From Porticoccaceae bacterium (GTDB lineage: Bacteria; Pseudomonadota; Gammaproteobacteria; Pseudomonadales; Porticoccaceae): a stretch of DNA of 64,000 nt. Below, one piece after another: positions 19,832-28,125 of the stretch. Each line of letters begins with the position of its first letter. The first letter of the stretch is position 1. The stretch spans positions 62,001 through 126,000 of the forward strand of contig JAPKEJ010000001.1 in assembly GCA_028822155.1 (NCBI GenBank), in the 5' to 3' direction. A program made the translations under genes and the position numbers. The notes beneath the pieces were generated by a model. The model had not been told where the DNA came from. It was given only the letters and a program-made list of their open reading frames with translations, and searched no databases.

Positions 19832-20593
19832 ATGCGGTCATTGAGAAATGCATCCATTTTGATAACTGGCGGGGGATCTGGTTTGGGTCGCGGTGCTGCA
19901 CTACATTTTGTGCGTTGTGGAGCGAAGGTAACCATTTGTGGTCGCCGACAAAACAAAATTGATGCTGTGGCTAAGGAGTTGGGTAACAACTGCCTGGCGG
20001 TTCAGGGTGACATTACTATTGCCGGCGATAGACAGCGGATTGTTGACGCTGCGATTCAGCATGGCAACGGCTTATTCGCATTAATTAATAATGCAGGCAA
20101 TATGTATCGAGGATCTATTGAGGAACTGCAAGAAGAGCACTTGCTGGAAATTTTTCATTCGAACGTTATTGCAGGAATGATGCTATCGGGTCTTACCCTT
20201 CCTCATTTGGAAAAGACACAGGGTGCTATTATTTTTATCGGTTCTACTCATACACGCCGTGCCATGCCTGGGGCCTCGCCTTATGCAGCCAGCAAGGCTG
20301 CGGTGCAGGGCTTGTCGCGTGTCCTGGCTGCAGAATTGGGACCCAAAAAAATTCGTGTCAACTGCATCCTTCCTGGGGCTGTCTTTACCGAGATTAACCA
20401 ACGCGCAGGATTGTTTGATGATGAAACTGCTAAGAAGCGCTTGGATGGTCTGTCGAATATGCATGTGCTAGGTCGCATTGGTACTGAAAAAGAAATCGCC
20501 GAGGCGATTGAGTATTTAATTCGCGCGGAATGGACAACTGGTGCAGTAGTCGAGGTTGACGGCGGGTTTGGTCTAGGTGCTCTAAACGCTTAA
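19832..20593 (+). CDS. Short-chain dehydrogenase/reductase
   Basis: A 253-residue classical SDR. The dinucleotide motif is TGGGSGLGRG, the NNAG motif is ALINNAGNMYRG, the catalytic Ser is in FIGSTHTRR and the YxxxK pair is in PYAASKAAVQG. The C-terminal VEVDGGFGL is typical of the family. Arg in CGRRQNK after strand 2 suggests NADP preference. The substrate cannot be inferred, and neighbouring genes do not suggest a pathway. Confidence 0.88.
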   Translation: MRSLRNASILITGGGSGLGRGAALHFVRCGAKVTICGRRQNKIDAVAKELGNNCLAVQGDITIAGDRQRIVDAAIQHGNGLFALINNAGNMYRGSIEELQEEHLLEIFHSNVIAGMMLSGLTLPHLEKTQGAIIFIGSTHTRRAMPGASPYAASKAAVQGLSRVLAAELGPKKIRVNCILPGAVFTEINQRAGLFDDETAKKRLDGLSNMHVLGRIGTEKEIAEAIEYLIRAEWTTGAVVEVDGGFGLGALNA

Positions 20594-20831
20594 GTCTAAA
20601 CTTAGATAAGGAGTTGCAGAGCCAAAACTGGCATTGTTTTTATATTTTCACGGCTGTTATAGGTTTCTATTATCTAATAGCGTGGGGGTATTTCAGCAAC
20701 CACGCCCTCTATATTCATACCATAGGGTTATCATCCTCAACATCGAAGCACTATTCTTTATTGGCATGGTAAATGTGCGGCTCTGTTCTAGAAATCATAC
20801 AGACTGATAGCACTCAGTGGGCTCTATCTTA

Positions 20832-20837
20832 TATAAT
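20832..20837 (+). promoter_or_regulatory. Perfect -10 hexamer before the ferritin-like gene
   Basis: TATAAT lies 33 bases upstream of the ATG at 20871, without an obvious -35. Transcription from here would begin downstream of the in-frame GTG at 20817, which supports ATG 20871 as the start. Confidence 0.45.
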
Positions 20838-20870
20838 GTATCCCCACTTGGAATAAAATATGGTTTAGTT

Positions 20871-21311
20871 ATGGAAATGGAAAGTCTAAATTCAGAGAAT
20901 GCCTGCAATATACTTAATGAAATAATGGAATATGAGTTAGCTGGCGTTGTTAGATATACTCACTCCTCTTTTATGGTTAGCGGGCCATACAGAATACCTA
21001 TAGTGACATTCTTAAAAGAACAAGCGGCCGAGTCATTATTGCATGCTCAGCAGGCTGGAGAGCTTATCGCTGGTCTTGACGGTCACCCTAGTCAAAAAAT
21101 AGCTAAAATTGAAGAAACTAACAGGCACTCTATCAAAGATATTCTTGAGGAAGGTTTACAGCACGAGCTTCATGCGTTGAGCTTATACAAAAAACTATTG
21201 GCAAGCGTAGGTAATACATCCGTGTATCTTGAGGAATACGCTAGAGGGATGATTAGTGAGGAAGAGCAACACTCTCTTGAGCTAAAAGCTATGCTAAAAG
21301 ATTTCGGTTAA
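20871..21311 (+). CDS. Ferritin-like diiron protein (bacterioferritin-related)
   Basis: A 146-residue four-helix protein. Candidate diiron ligands occur in the order expected for bacterioferritin-like proteins: Glu in MEYELAGVVRY, Glu and His in EQAAESLLHAQQAGE, Glu in EEGLQHELHAL, and Glu/His in ISEEEQHSLELK. No heme-ligand Met is evident at the usual Bfr position. Likely roles are iron handling or oxidative protection. It is monocistronic with a TATAAT just upstream. The 277 bases before it hold no gene I can support. Confidence 0.78.
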   Translation: MEMESLNSENACNILNEIMEYELAGVVRYTHSSFMVSGPYRIPIVTFLKEQAAESLLHAQQAGELIAGLDGHPSQKIAKIEETNRHSIKDILEEGLQHELHALSLYKKLLASVGNTSVYLEEYARGMISEEEQHSLELKAMLKDFG

Positions 21312-21374
21312 TATAAATTTGATTCGGTTACCTATTTAACTGATTTTCAGGATCAGGTTAGCCAAATGATAAAT

Positions 21375-22217
21375 TTATTCTTTTAATTGTTCCATCAATG
21401 CTAAATAGCCTTCGCGATAGGTAGGGAATATGAATCTATAACCGGAATCTAACAATTTTTTATTACTGCAACGCCTTGATGATCGCGGAGTGGCGTGCTC
21501 CTCTACTACGCTGACATTCAGGCGTGTAGCTAACCATCCGCGCAACTCATGCTGCGTCACTGGTTCGCAGTCTGTCGCCAAATAAAGCTTCGATAAGGGC
21601 GCCTGCTGCTCATTCATCCTGATCAGGTGCGCAATAACACCGGCACAATCTTCACTATGAATTCGATTGCTCCAATGTTCAGGCTGGGCTGGTCGCCCAA
21701 CTCCCGCCAACACTTGATCTAGCATTCTAGTGCGCCCTGGACCATAAATCCCGGAGAATCTAACTACTACTGTAGTGCAGGGCAGAGAGGCTATATGCTG
21801 TTCTGCCTGAAGTAATGCTCGGCCAGAAAAACTCGCTGGATTAGCTGACGAATCTTCGTTGACCCAAGATCCTGAACTCTGGCCATAGACGCTAGTACTA
21901 GATACCCAAATCACTAATTTTGGTTTATGATCTGCAGTGTTAATTGCCAGCGATAAGGCTGCAGCAGAATCAATATAAGCCTTCTGATAACCCTCCTCTG
22001 TGGCACTGTCCGGTGTTAATGTGGCAACCACCACATCAAAACCCTCTCGAAATATTCTATCTAAGCAAGCAACATCGGTAAGATCACCTACTAGGGGAGT
22101 AATACCATTAGAAAGATTTATTGGCTGGCGCTTCAAACCAAAAAACTGATGCTGATCTGAAAGTTTTGGCGGGATTCGCTGAGCAATATCACCACTGCCT
22201 GCTAATAATATTTTCAA
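21375..22217 (-). CDS. NAD(P)-dependent epimerase/dehydratase-like protein (YeeZ type)
   Basis: A 280-residue extended-SDR protein. The Rossmann start is MKILLAGSGDIAQRIPPKL, and VWVSSTSVYGQSSG carries the Ser...Tyr region, followed by VVRFSGIYGPGRTRML. It resembles the YeeZ group of E. coli, whose activity is not well established. The gene is divergent from the oxyR remnant and recG. Confidence 0.8.
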   Translation of the reverse strand: MKILLAGSGDIAQRIPPKLSDQHQFFGLKRQPINLSNGITPLVGDLTDVACLDRIFREGFDVVVATLTPDSATEEGYQKAYIDSAAALSLAINTADHKPKLVIWVSSTSVYGQSSGSWVNEDSSANPASFSGRALLQAEQHIASLPCTTVVVRFSGIYGPGRTRMLDQVLAGVGRPAQPEHWSNRIHSEDCAGVIAHLIRMNEQQAPLSKLYLATDCEPVTQHELRGWLATRLNVSVVEEHATPRSSRRCSNKKLLDSGYRFIFPTYREGYLALMEQLKE

Positions 22218-22278
22218 TTAAAATTCTCTCTTTAATAAAAATTCGCTATTATAAATTCACTAAAAGTAGAGTTTATCT

Positions 22279-22650
22279 ATGACCCTTACTAAATCTAAAT
22301 TTGTCATGACCCTATCGCGCTTTGAGTATTTTTTGGGAGCTACTACAAACTGTAATATTAGCCACCAGACGCTGAGTATAGCGGTTAAAAATCTTGAAAG
22401 TGACCTTAACCTAGATTTGGTCGACCGATCGAAGGGTACTCTGTGGGTGACGAAACCGGAAGCGAGAAACATTCAACAGACGCCGTGCGTTGTTGACGAA
22501 GATCAGCTCAACAGCCAGCTGTATTTAGGTACTATCTTCACAATCAATCCTTACCAGTTTCTTCATTGTATTTTTTCACTGCAAAAAACAATAGATATCC
22601 TACGAAATGTCATCCATCCACACAATCTTCAAGGGATAACCACGATTTAA
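22279..22650 (+). pseudogene. oxyR: Eroded LysR-family remnant, probably oxyR
   Basis: A 123-residue frame. Residues 1-57 align with a LysR HTH of the OxyR type: CNISHQTLSIAVKNLESDL against the family's CxxSQPTLSxxxKxLE, with the SQP turn changed to SHQ and the usual LFER changed to LVDR. A deletion of about 15 residues removes most of the linker helix. DQLNSQLYLGTIFTINPYQF then matches the first strand of the effector domain, and the rest, including both redox Cys of OxyR, is missing. Gene order oxyR-recG is known from Pseudomonas. The stop overlaps the recG ATG (TAATG), so coupling to recG may be what preserves the frame. Confidence 0.8.
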
Positions 22651-24764
22651 TGTCTAAATCGCCGCTAGATAAATTAAGCATTGAGACCTTGCGTGGGGTA
22701 GGCCCGCAGCTGGGGATTAAATTGCAGAAAATTGGTCTTTATAACATTCAGGATTTACTGTTTCATTTGCCTTTGCGTTACATAGACAGAACTCAAGTGA
22801 CACCGATAGGCGCCGTCCAACCGCAGACAGAGGTTGTTATTGAAGGAGAGGTGCGTGCCTGTGATACGGTTTTCGGCCGAAGACGAAGTCTTGTCTGCCG
22901 CATCCAAGATCATAGTGGCACCACGACACTACGCTTTTTCCATTTTAATCGAGCACAACAGGATGGACTGCAACCAGGGGCAGTTTTACGATGCTTCGGC
23001 GAGGCGAGGCGCGGGAAAACAGGAATCGAATTCTATCATCCCGAATATAAACATATTGACCAGACCAAAACCAATAAACTGGAGGACACCTTAACGCCAA
23101 TCTACCCTGCCACCGAGGGTATTACTCAAAGTCGTATCCGTGATCTCTGCGCCCAGGCACTAACCTTACTCGACGAGGAGACTACTGTTGAACTACTCCC
23201 CAGCAATCTTAATAGCGACCTAAGTAGACAGCTTTCTTACTCTCTGTACGATGCCCTGCGACTGCTACACAACCCACCTCCTGGAACCGCTTTGCATCTA
23301 TTAGCAGCTGGCGAGCACCCTGCCCAACAACGACTGGCTGCTGAAGAGCTAATTGCCCATAATCTCAGTTTATTACGCCTGCGCCAGAAAATTCAACGCC
23401 AGCAGGCCCCTGCTTTACTTGTGGACCAGAAAGCTAAGACCACATTCTTGAACCAACTGAGCTTTCAACTAACTAAGGCTCAACAAAAAGTTTCGGATGA
23501 AATATGCTCCGATATTAGCACCAGAATGCCAATGCTCCGTTTAGTTCAAGGTGATGTAGGTTCGGGAAAAACCGTCGTTGCTGCACTCGCCGCCGTGCAA
23601 GCTATCGCTAATGGCACACAAGCTGCTCTTATGGCGCCAACCGAAATTCTCGCAGAGCAGCATAGAGTTAACTTTGAACAGTGGCTCCAGCCTCTAGGTA
23701 TCAGAATCGCCTGGTTAACTGGAAAAATTAAGGGTAAAGCTCGTGAGGTACAGCTGGCGGCTATTGCAGATGGCAGTGCTCAAATGGTTATTGGCACACA
23801 CGCATTATTTCAGGAGAGCGTCAGCTTCAAGGACCTAGGTCTTAGTATTATTGATGAGCAGCACCGTTTTGGTGTGCATCAAAGATTAGCCTTACGAAGT
23901 AAAGGCTTTAGTGCAGACCCTTCGACCAATATAGATGGTTCAGCACCTCATCAATTGATCATGACCGCCACACCCATACCTAGGACATTAGCTATGAGTG
24001 CTTATGCTGATCTAGATTGCTCGATAATCGATGAACTGCCACCCGGTCGCACTCCCGTTGATACTCTTGTGCTGAGTAATTTGCGCCGCCCTGACGTTAT
24101 TGAGCGAGTCCGCGCATCTTGCATCAAGGGACGCCAAGCCTACTGGGTCTGCACTCTAATAGAAGAATCAGATATTTTGGAAGCTCAGGCTGCCGAAGTC
24201 ACAGCGAGCGAACTAAAGCTAGTGCTCCCAGAATTATCAATTGGCCTGATCCATGGTCGACTCAAACCTCGGGAGAAACTCTCTCTCATGGATGACTTCA
24301 AAGTAGGCAAAATAAATTTGCTGGTCGCCACAACGGTTATTGAGGTTGGCGTTGATGTCCCCAATGCCAGCTTAATGATTATTGAAAATTCAGAGCGGCT
24401 AGGACTTTCTCAATTACATCAGTTGCGTGGTAGGGTAGGCCGAGGGTCACAAGCAAGTCACTGTGTTCTACTCTATAGCCCACCGCTTTCGAGCAATGCT
24501 AATGCTAGACTAAAAATTATGCGTGAAACAACCGACGGCTTCAAAATTGCCGAAAAAGATCTAGAGCTAAGGGGCCCGGGGGAGGTCCTAGGTACTCGCC
24601 AAACCGGTGACATGCGTTTACACATCGCTGATCTCCAAAGAGATGCTCATATGCTCCCACAGATTAAGTCTATCTCGGCACAGTTACTAATTGACCATCC
24701 CAAATGCGTTGATCCACTAATTCGTCGCTGGTTGGGGCATAATCAACAGTATGCTCAGGCGTAG
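22650..24764 (+). CDS. recG: ATP-dependent DNA helicase RecG
   Basis: A 704-residue superfamily-2 helicase that rewinds stalled forks and branched DNA. After the wedge/OB domain come GDVGSGKTVVA (Walker A), IDEQHRFGVHQR (DEQH box), MTATPIPRTLAM (motif III) and LHQLRGRVGRGSQ (motif VI). An upstream in-frame ATG at 22566 adds 28 residues overlapping the oxyR remnant, but homology starts at MSKSPLDKL. AAGGGAT stands 12 bases before this ATG. It shares a TAATG overlap with the remnant. Confidence 0.96.
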   Translation: MSKSPLDKLSIETLRGVGPQLGIKLQKIGLYNIQDLLFHLPLRYIDRTQVTPIGAVQPQTEVVIEGEVRACDTVFGRRRSLVCRIQDHSGTTTLRFFHFNRAQQDGLQPGAVLRCFGEARRGKTGIEFYHPEYKHIDQTKTNKLEDTLTPIYPATEGITQSRIRDLCAQALTLLDEETTVELLPSNLNSDLSRQLSYSLYDALRLLHNPPPGTALHLLAAGEHPAQQRLAAEELIAHNLSLLRLRQKIQRQQAPALLVDQKAKTTFLNQLSFQLTKAQQKVSDEICSDISTRMPMLRLVQGDVGSGKTVVAALAAVQAIANGTQAALMAPTEILAEQHRVNFEQWLQPLGIRIAWLTGKIKGKAREVQLAAIADGSAQMVIGTHALFQESVSFKDLGLSIIDEQHRFGVHQRLALRSKGFSADPSTNIDGSAPHQLIMTATPIPRTLAMSAYADLDCSIIDELPPGRTPVDTLVLSNLRRPDVIERVRASCIKGRQAYWVCTLIEESDILEAQAAEVTASELKLVLPELSIGLIHGRLKPREKLSLMDDFKVGKINLLVATTVIEVGVDVPNASLMIIENSERLGLSQLHQLRGRVGRGSQASHCVLLYSPPLSSNANARLKIMRETTDGFKIAEKDLELRGPGEVLGTRQTGDMRLHIADLQRDAHMLPQIKSISAQLLIDHPKCVDPLIRRWLGHNQQYAQA

Positions 24765-24847
24765 CTGAGTAAAACGTCATAGAAAGGGAATAAAGTTATT
24801 TCATTTTAAAAATAAGCTTTTATAATGCCTGAAAAGGAGTTTTGAGA

Positions 24848-25528
24848 ATGGTTTTTAGTAATTCAATTTCAAATTTGTTTGGTAAGTCGCCCATTAGGCC
24901 TCTGCAAGAACACATGGCGCTCGTCGTTGAATGCGCGTCTAAATTAGAATCCTTCTTTGAAGCTGTCCTTGCCGATGATTGGCAAAGTGCTAGCGATATT
25001 TTTGATAAGATTGCCGATGATGAAAATGGTGCTGACGAACTCAAAAAGCAATTTCGTCTAAATATGCCAAAAAGTTTGTTTATGCCGATGTCTCGCGGCG
25101 ACCTACTTGGTATTCTCGCTCAACAAGACAATATTGCAAATGCGACCAAAGATGTTTGCGGGCTTGTGCTTGGCAGAGAGATGGCTATCCCCTCAGTATT
25201 GCAATCAGATTTTATCGCCTACGTTAAAAGTGCTATTGAGACCTGCGAAAAAGCACGCAAGGCTATTGAAGAACTAGATGAGCTTCTAGAAACTGGTTTT
25301 ACTGGCCAAGAAGTCAAATTCGTGAAAAAGTTGATTCGCGATCTTGATACTCAAGAACAAAAAGTAGATAAGCGAGAACGAAAATTACGTCACCGCTTGT
25401 TTAAAATTGAAGCTGAAATACCTCCCGTCCATGTCATGTTTCTCTACAATATTATCGATAATATTGGTGGAATTGCAGACACCGCAGAGCAAGTTGGAAA
25501 CCAACTTGAACTCCTACTAGCTAAATAG
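24848..25528 (+). CDS. PhoU-like Pit accessory protein (DUF47/TIGR00153)
   Basis: A 226-residue all-helical protein of the DUF47 family, which regularly accompanies PiT phosphate transporters. FGKSPIRPLQEHMALVVECA opens it, and the acidic EDxxxxxE-like pattern IADDENGADELK matches the metal-binding helices of PhoU-like proteins. The ATG at 24848 has AAGGAG 8 bases upstream and is preferred to the TTG at 24842. It precedes the transporter gene by 15 bp, so it is probably a partner or regulator of that transporter. Confidence 0.88.
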   Translation: MVFSNSISNLFGKSPIRPLQEHMALVVECASKLESFFEAVLADDWQSASDIFDKIADDENGADELKKQFRLNMPKSLFMPMSRGDLLGILAQQDNIANATKDVCGLVLGREMAIPSVLQSDFIAYVKSAIETCEKARKAIEELDELLETGFTGQEVKFVKKLIRDLDTQEQKVDKRERKLRHRLFKIEAEIPPVHVMFLYNIIDNIGGIADTAEQVGNQLELLLAK

Positions 25529-25543
25529 CAACTATAGAGACCA

Positions 25544-26827
25544 ATGGGTATGGAATTATTCTCGACGTACGGCACATTGCTAATTATTCTTGCCGGACTA
25601 TTTGGCTTTTTTATGGCCTGGGGCGTGGGCGCTAATGATGTTGCCAACGCTATGGGCACCTCCGTCGGTTCAAAAGCGCTAACTATTAGGCAGGCTATTT
25701 TGATTGCCATGGTGTTTGAATTTGCCGGCGCTTATCTTGCTGGCGGCGAAGTCACTTCCACCATTCGCAAAGGTATCGTTGATGCCGACGTGTTCGCTGA
25801 CTCACCCGACCTACTCGTCTTTGGTATGCTTTCAGCGCTCCTTGCGGCCGGTACCTGGTTAATGATCGCCAGCTTTATGGGCTGGCCGGTATCAACAACG
25901 CATTCTATTGTTGGCGCCATCGTTGGATTTGCTGCGGTAGGGGTCTCCACTGACGCAGTCAATTGGACTAAGGTCTCCACTATTGTTGCTAGTTGGGTGG
26001 TCTCTCCCGTTATTGCCGCCACTATATCGTTTGCTATTTTTCGCAGCGTACAGCATCTTATATTAATTCAAGACGACCCCTTTGATAAGGCCAAAAAATA
26101 CGCCCCCATGTATATGTTTTTAGTGGGATTTTTAATGGCAATGGTGACAATACTCAAAGGTTTAAAGCATGTCTTTAAAGATATCGGTATCACCATGACC
26201 TTTGGAGAATCTATAGTTTGGGCGATGATCTTTGGTATTTTTGTCGCCGTTTTGGGTTCTTTTCTCCTCTCAAAGGTCAAACGAAACGAAACTCTTGAAG
26301 CTGGCAACCGGTTTGCTAATGTCGAAAGAGTATTTGCCGTTCTGATGATATTTACTGCATGCAGTATGGCCTTTGCTCATGGATCAAACGACGTAGCCAA
26401 TGCCGTTGGTCCTCTTGCAGCAGTGGTTAATGTGGTGAGCTCTGGTGGTGATATAGCCGCCAAAAGCGCAATGCCAAGCTGGATTCTTTTACTCGGGGGC
26501 GCCGGCATCGTTTTTGGCCTGGCGACCTATGGCTACAAAGTGATGGGCACCATCGGCCGCAAAATTACCGAACTAACCCCTAGCCGAGGTTTTTCTGCTG
26601 AGTTAGGCGCTGCGGCCACTGTCGTTTTTGCTTCGGGAACCGGATTGCCCATTTCTACAACCCATACTCTAGTCGGTGCCGTTCTAGGCGTTGGTCTTGC
26701 CCGTGGTATCGGCGCTCTGAATCTACGTATGATTGGATCAATCTTCCTATCGTGGGTGGTAACCTTGCCCGCTGGTGCCGCACTAGCGATTGTATTCTTC
26801 TTTTTCTTTAAAGGCGTATTCAGCTAG
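25544..26827 (+). CDS. PiT family inorganic phosphate transporter
   Basis: A 427-residue membrane protein with about ten helices. The two PiT signature repeats are present: AWGVGANDVANAMGTSVGSK near residue 30 and MAFAHGSNDVANAVGPLAAV near 275, with the matching GWPVSTTHSIVGAI and GLPISTTHTLVGAV loops. These carry H+- or Na+-coupled phosphate uptake. It forms an operon with the DUF47 accessory gene and is followed by a terminator. Confidence 0.93.
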   Translation: MGMELFSTYGTLLIILAGLFGFFMAWGVGANDVANAMGTSVGSKALTIRQAILIAMVFEFAGAYLAGGEVTSTIRKGIVDADVFADSPDLLVFGMLSALLAAGTWLMIASFMGWPVSTTHSIVGAIVGFAAVGVSTDAVNWTKVSTIVASWVVSPVIAATISFAIFRSVQHLILIQDDPFDKAKKYAPMYMFLVGFLMAMVTILKGLKHVFKDIGITMTFGESIVWAMIFGIFVAVLGSFLLSKVKRNETLEAGNRFANVERVFAVLMIFTACSMAFAHGSNDVANAVGPLAAVVNVVSSGGDIAAKSAMPSWILLLGGAGIVFGLATYGYKVMGTIGRKITELTPSRGFSAELGAAATVVFASGTGLPISTTHTLVGAVLGVGLARGIGALNLRMIGSIFLSWVVTLPAGAALAIVFFFFFKGVFS

Positions 26828-26857
26828 ACATACAGAAAATGTTAGGGCTTCTTTAAT

Positions 26858-26890
26858 AGCCTAGTAGATAAAGAATCTGCTGGGCTTTTT
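26858..26890 (+). terminator. Terminator of the phosphate transport operon
   Basis: AGCCTAGTAGA, loop TAAAGAA, TCTGCTGGGCT with two G-U pairs, then TTTTT, 30 bases after the transporter stop. Confidence 0.7.
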
Positions 26891-26952
26891 CCTGTAAGCT
26901 ACTTCTTTATCTCCCGTTTTTATTGCTATTCTTTTGACCTTTCTTGTGAATT

Positions 26953-27126
26953 TTAGTGATCGTTCTTTTCTGGTTTTGAAAAAAACACAAAGGGGATCGC
27001 CAGCGGTCCAAGTACAATTCCCATCCAAACCCAAAACCGCGCATCCGCTCGGCGCTCTTTAGCTATGGTGTAGCAGACGTAAGCACTCGCTGCGGTAGCA
27101 AGGATCATGGCTATAGGTAAGGGCAT
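26953..27126 (-). CDS. 57-residue small membrane protein
   Basis: Read from the reverse strand: starts MPLPIAMILATAASAYVCYT, then a charged KERRADAR segment, and a second hydrophobic helix WVWMGIVLGPLAIPFVFF ending in KPEKNDH. Two transmembrane helices with a positively charged loop are expected. AAGGAG lies 8 bases before the ATG, which strongly supports translation. It sits 38 bp downstream of the metallo-beta-lactamase-fold gene on the same strand. It resembles the short hypothetical membrane proteins common in marine gammaproteobacteria; function unknown. Confidence 0.72.
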   Translation of the reverse strand: MPLPIAMILATAASAYVCYTIAKERRADARFWVWMGIVLGPLAIPFVFFSKPEKNDH

Positions 27127-27164
27127 GTCAAAATCTCCTTATTGAGTCTGGCTATACACAAATA

Positions 27165-28094
27165 CTATAGCGGTAAGCGCAGACCCGTGGTGGCAATATT
27201 ATAGCCTTGAGCGCGCACGACTTTTGCCTGTTCGCTATTTAGATTAAGTAGTGGATTGGTGTGATTCATATGAATGAACCAGACTTTGGCCCGGTGTTCT
27301 TTAGATAGAGTAGATAAAGCGGCCATGGTTTCAGTGACAAAAGGGTGGGGGATTTTTGACATGTCTCGCCCTGGCAGTTCTCCATTGTCATAAAAAGTAG
27401 CGTCAATCAAAGCATAATCTGAGGCCTGCACCTGATCTGCTATATTTCTTTCCCACTGAGACCATTTATTAATGTCGGGGATGAAAAGTGCTGTTTTATT
27501 TGGGCCTTTTATTGAGAATCCTACCGTTTCTGAAAACTCATCTCGGTGGGGTACTATAAAAGGTATCACTTTTAAATTCGCAAGCGCAACGATGGAGCGG
27601 TCATTGAGCGTCCTGAGCTCTATGTTATTTAGGTCGACAAGCTGACTCCACGGGCCATTGTTAGTCAGATATTGTTTCATCTTTGGCATCGCATATACGG
27701 GCATTTGATCATCTCCGATAACTTCTCGACCCAGATACATAAGTCCAGTGTAATGCCCAATATGTGCATGAGTAATAAAGATCCCAGCTAAATTAAATTC
27801 ATCTGTCGGCGCCTCCTGCTCTAGCATAAAAAGCTGTTCTGGGAAGTCCGGCGTCGCCTCAAAGATGTATTTCTTTTTACTAGCAGGATCAATAACCGCT
27901 AGTGATGTAGCACCAATTTTTGTCTCTGGATTTTCCCACCCGGGCATGCAGTGAGGTTTGTAACAGCCTGCCTGAGGGTATCCAGCATCTTGCGCAACAC
28001 CTAGAACATAGACGTAGGGCACCTCATCTGCCGCGGCTATACACGTAACGACTGAAACTAACAAAATGAGGAATGCTTTTAATAATACGGTCAT
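27165..28094 (-). CDS. Secreted metallo-beta-lactamase-fold protein, PqqB-like
   Basis: A 309-residue protein with a signal peptide (LLKAFLILLVSVVTCIAAADE). YVLGVAQDAGYPQAGCYKPH resembles the opening of PqqB-like proteins and includes a Cys/His cluster. The metal motif reads THAHIGHYTG, so the Asp of the usual HxHxDH is Gly; HRDEF, LIDATFYD and FIHMNHTNPLL supply further candidate ligands. No other PQQ gene is present. An in-frame TTG at 28133 extends into the upstream gene, but ATG 28094 starts directly at the signal peptide. It follows the desaturase-like gene by 31 bp. Confidence 0.8.
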   Translation of the reverse strand: MTVLLKAFLILLVSVVTCIAAADEVPYVYVLGVAQDAGYPQAGCYKPHCMPGWENPETKIGATSLAVIDPASKKKYIFEATPDFPEQLFMLEQEAPTDEFNLAGIFITHAHIGHYTGLMYLGREVIGDDQMPVYAMPKMKQYLTNNGPWSQLVDLNNIELRTLNDRSIVALANLKVIPFIVPHRDEFSETVGFSIKGPNKTALFIPDINKWSQWERNIADQVQASDYALIDATFYDNGELPGRDMSKIPHPFVTETMAALSTLSKEHRAKVWFIHMNHTNPLLNLNSEQAKVVRAQGYNIATTGLRLPL

Positions 28095-28125
28095 TAGGTC
28101 ATCCCATAAGTGGGGTAATACATAG

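Noticed and set aside
20817-20870. Upstream GTG start of the ferritin-like gene
   Set aside because: It would place a perfect TATAAT inside the coding part, and the added residues do not fit the family.
22566-22649. N-terminal extension of RecG
   Set aside because: It overlaps the oxyR remnant in another frame, and RecG homology begins at 22650.
22834-23094. 86-residue frame inside recG
   Set aside because: A shifted-frame shadow of an intact RecG coding region with no homology.
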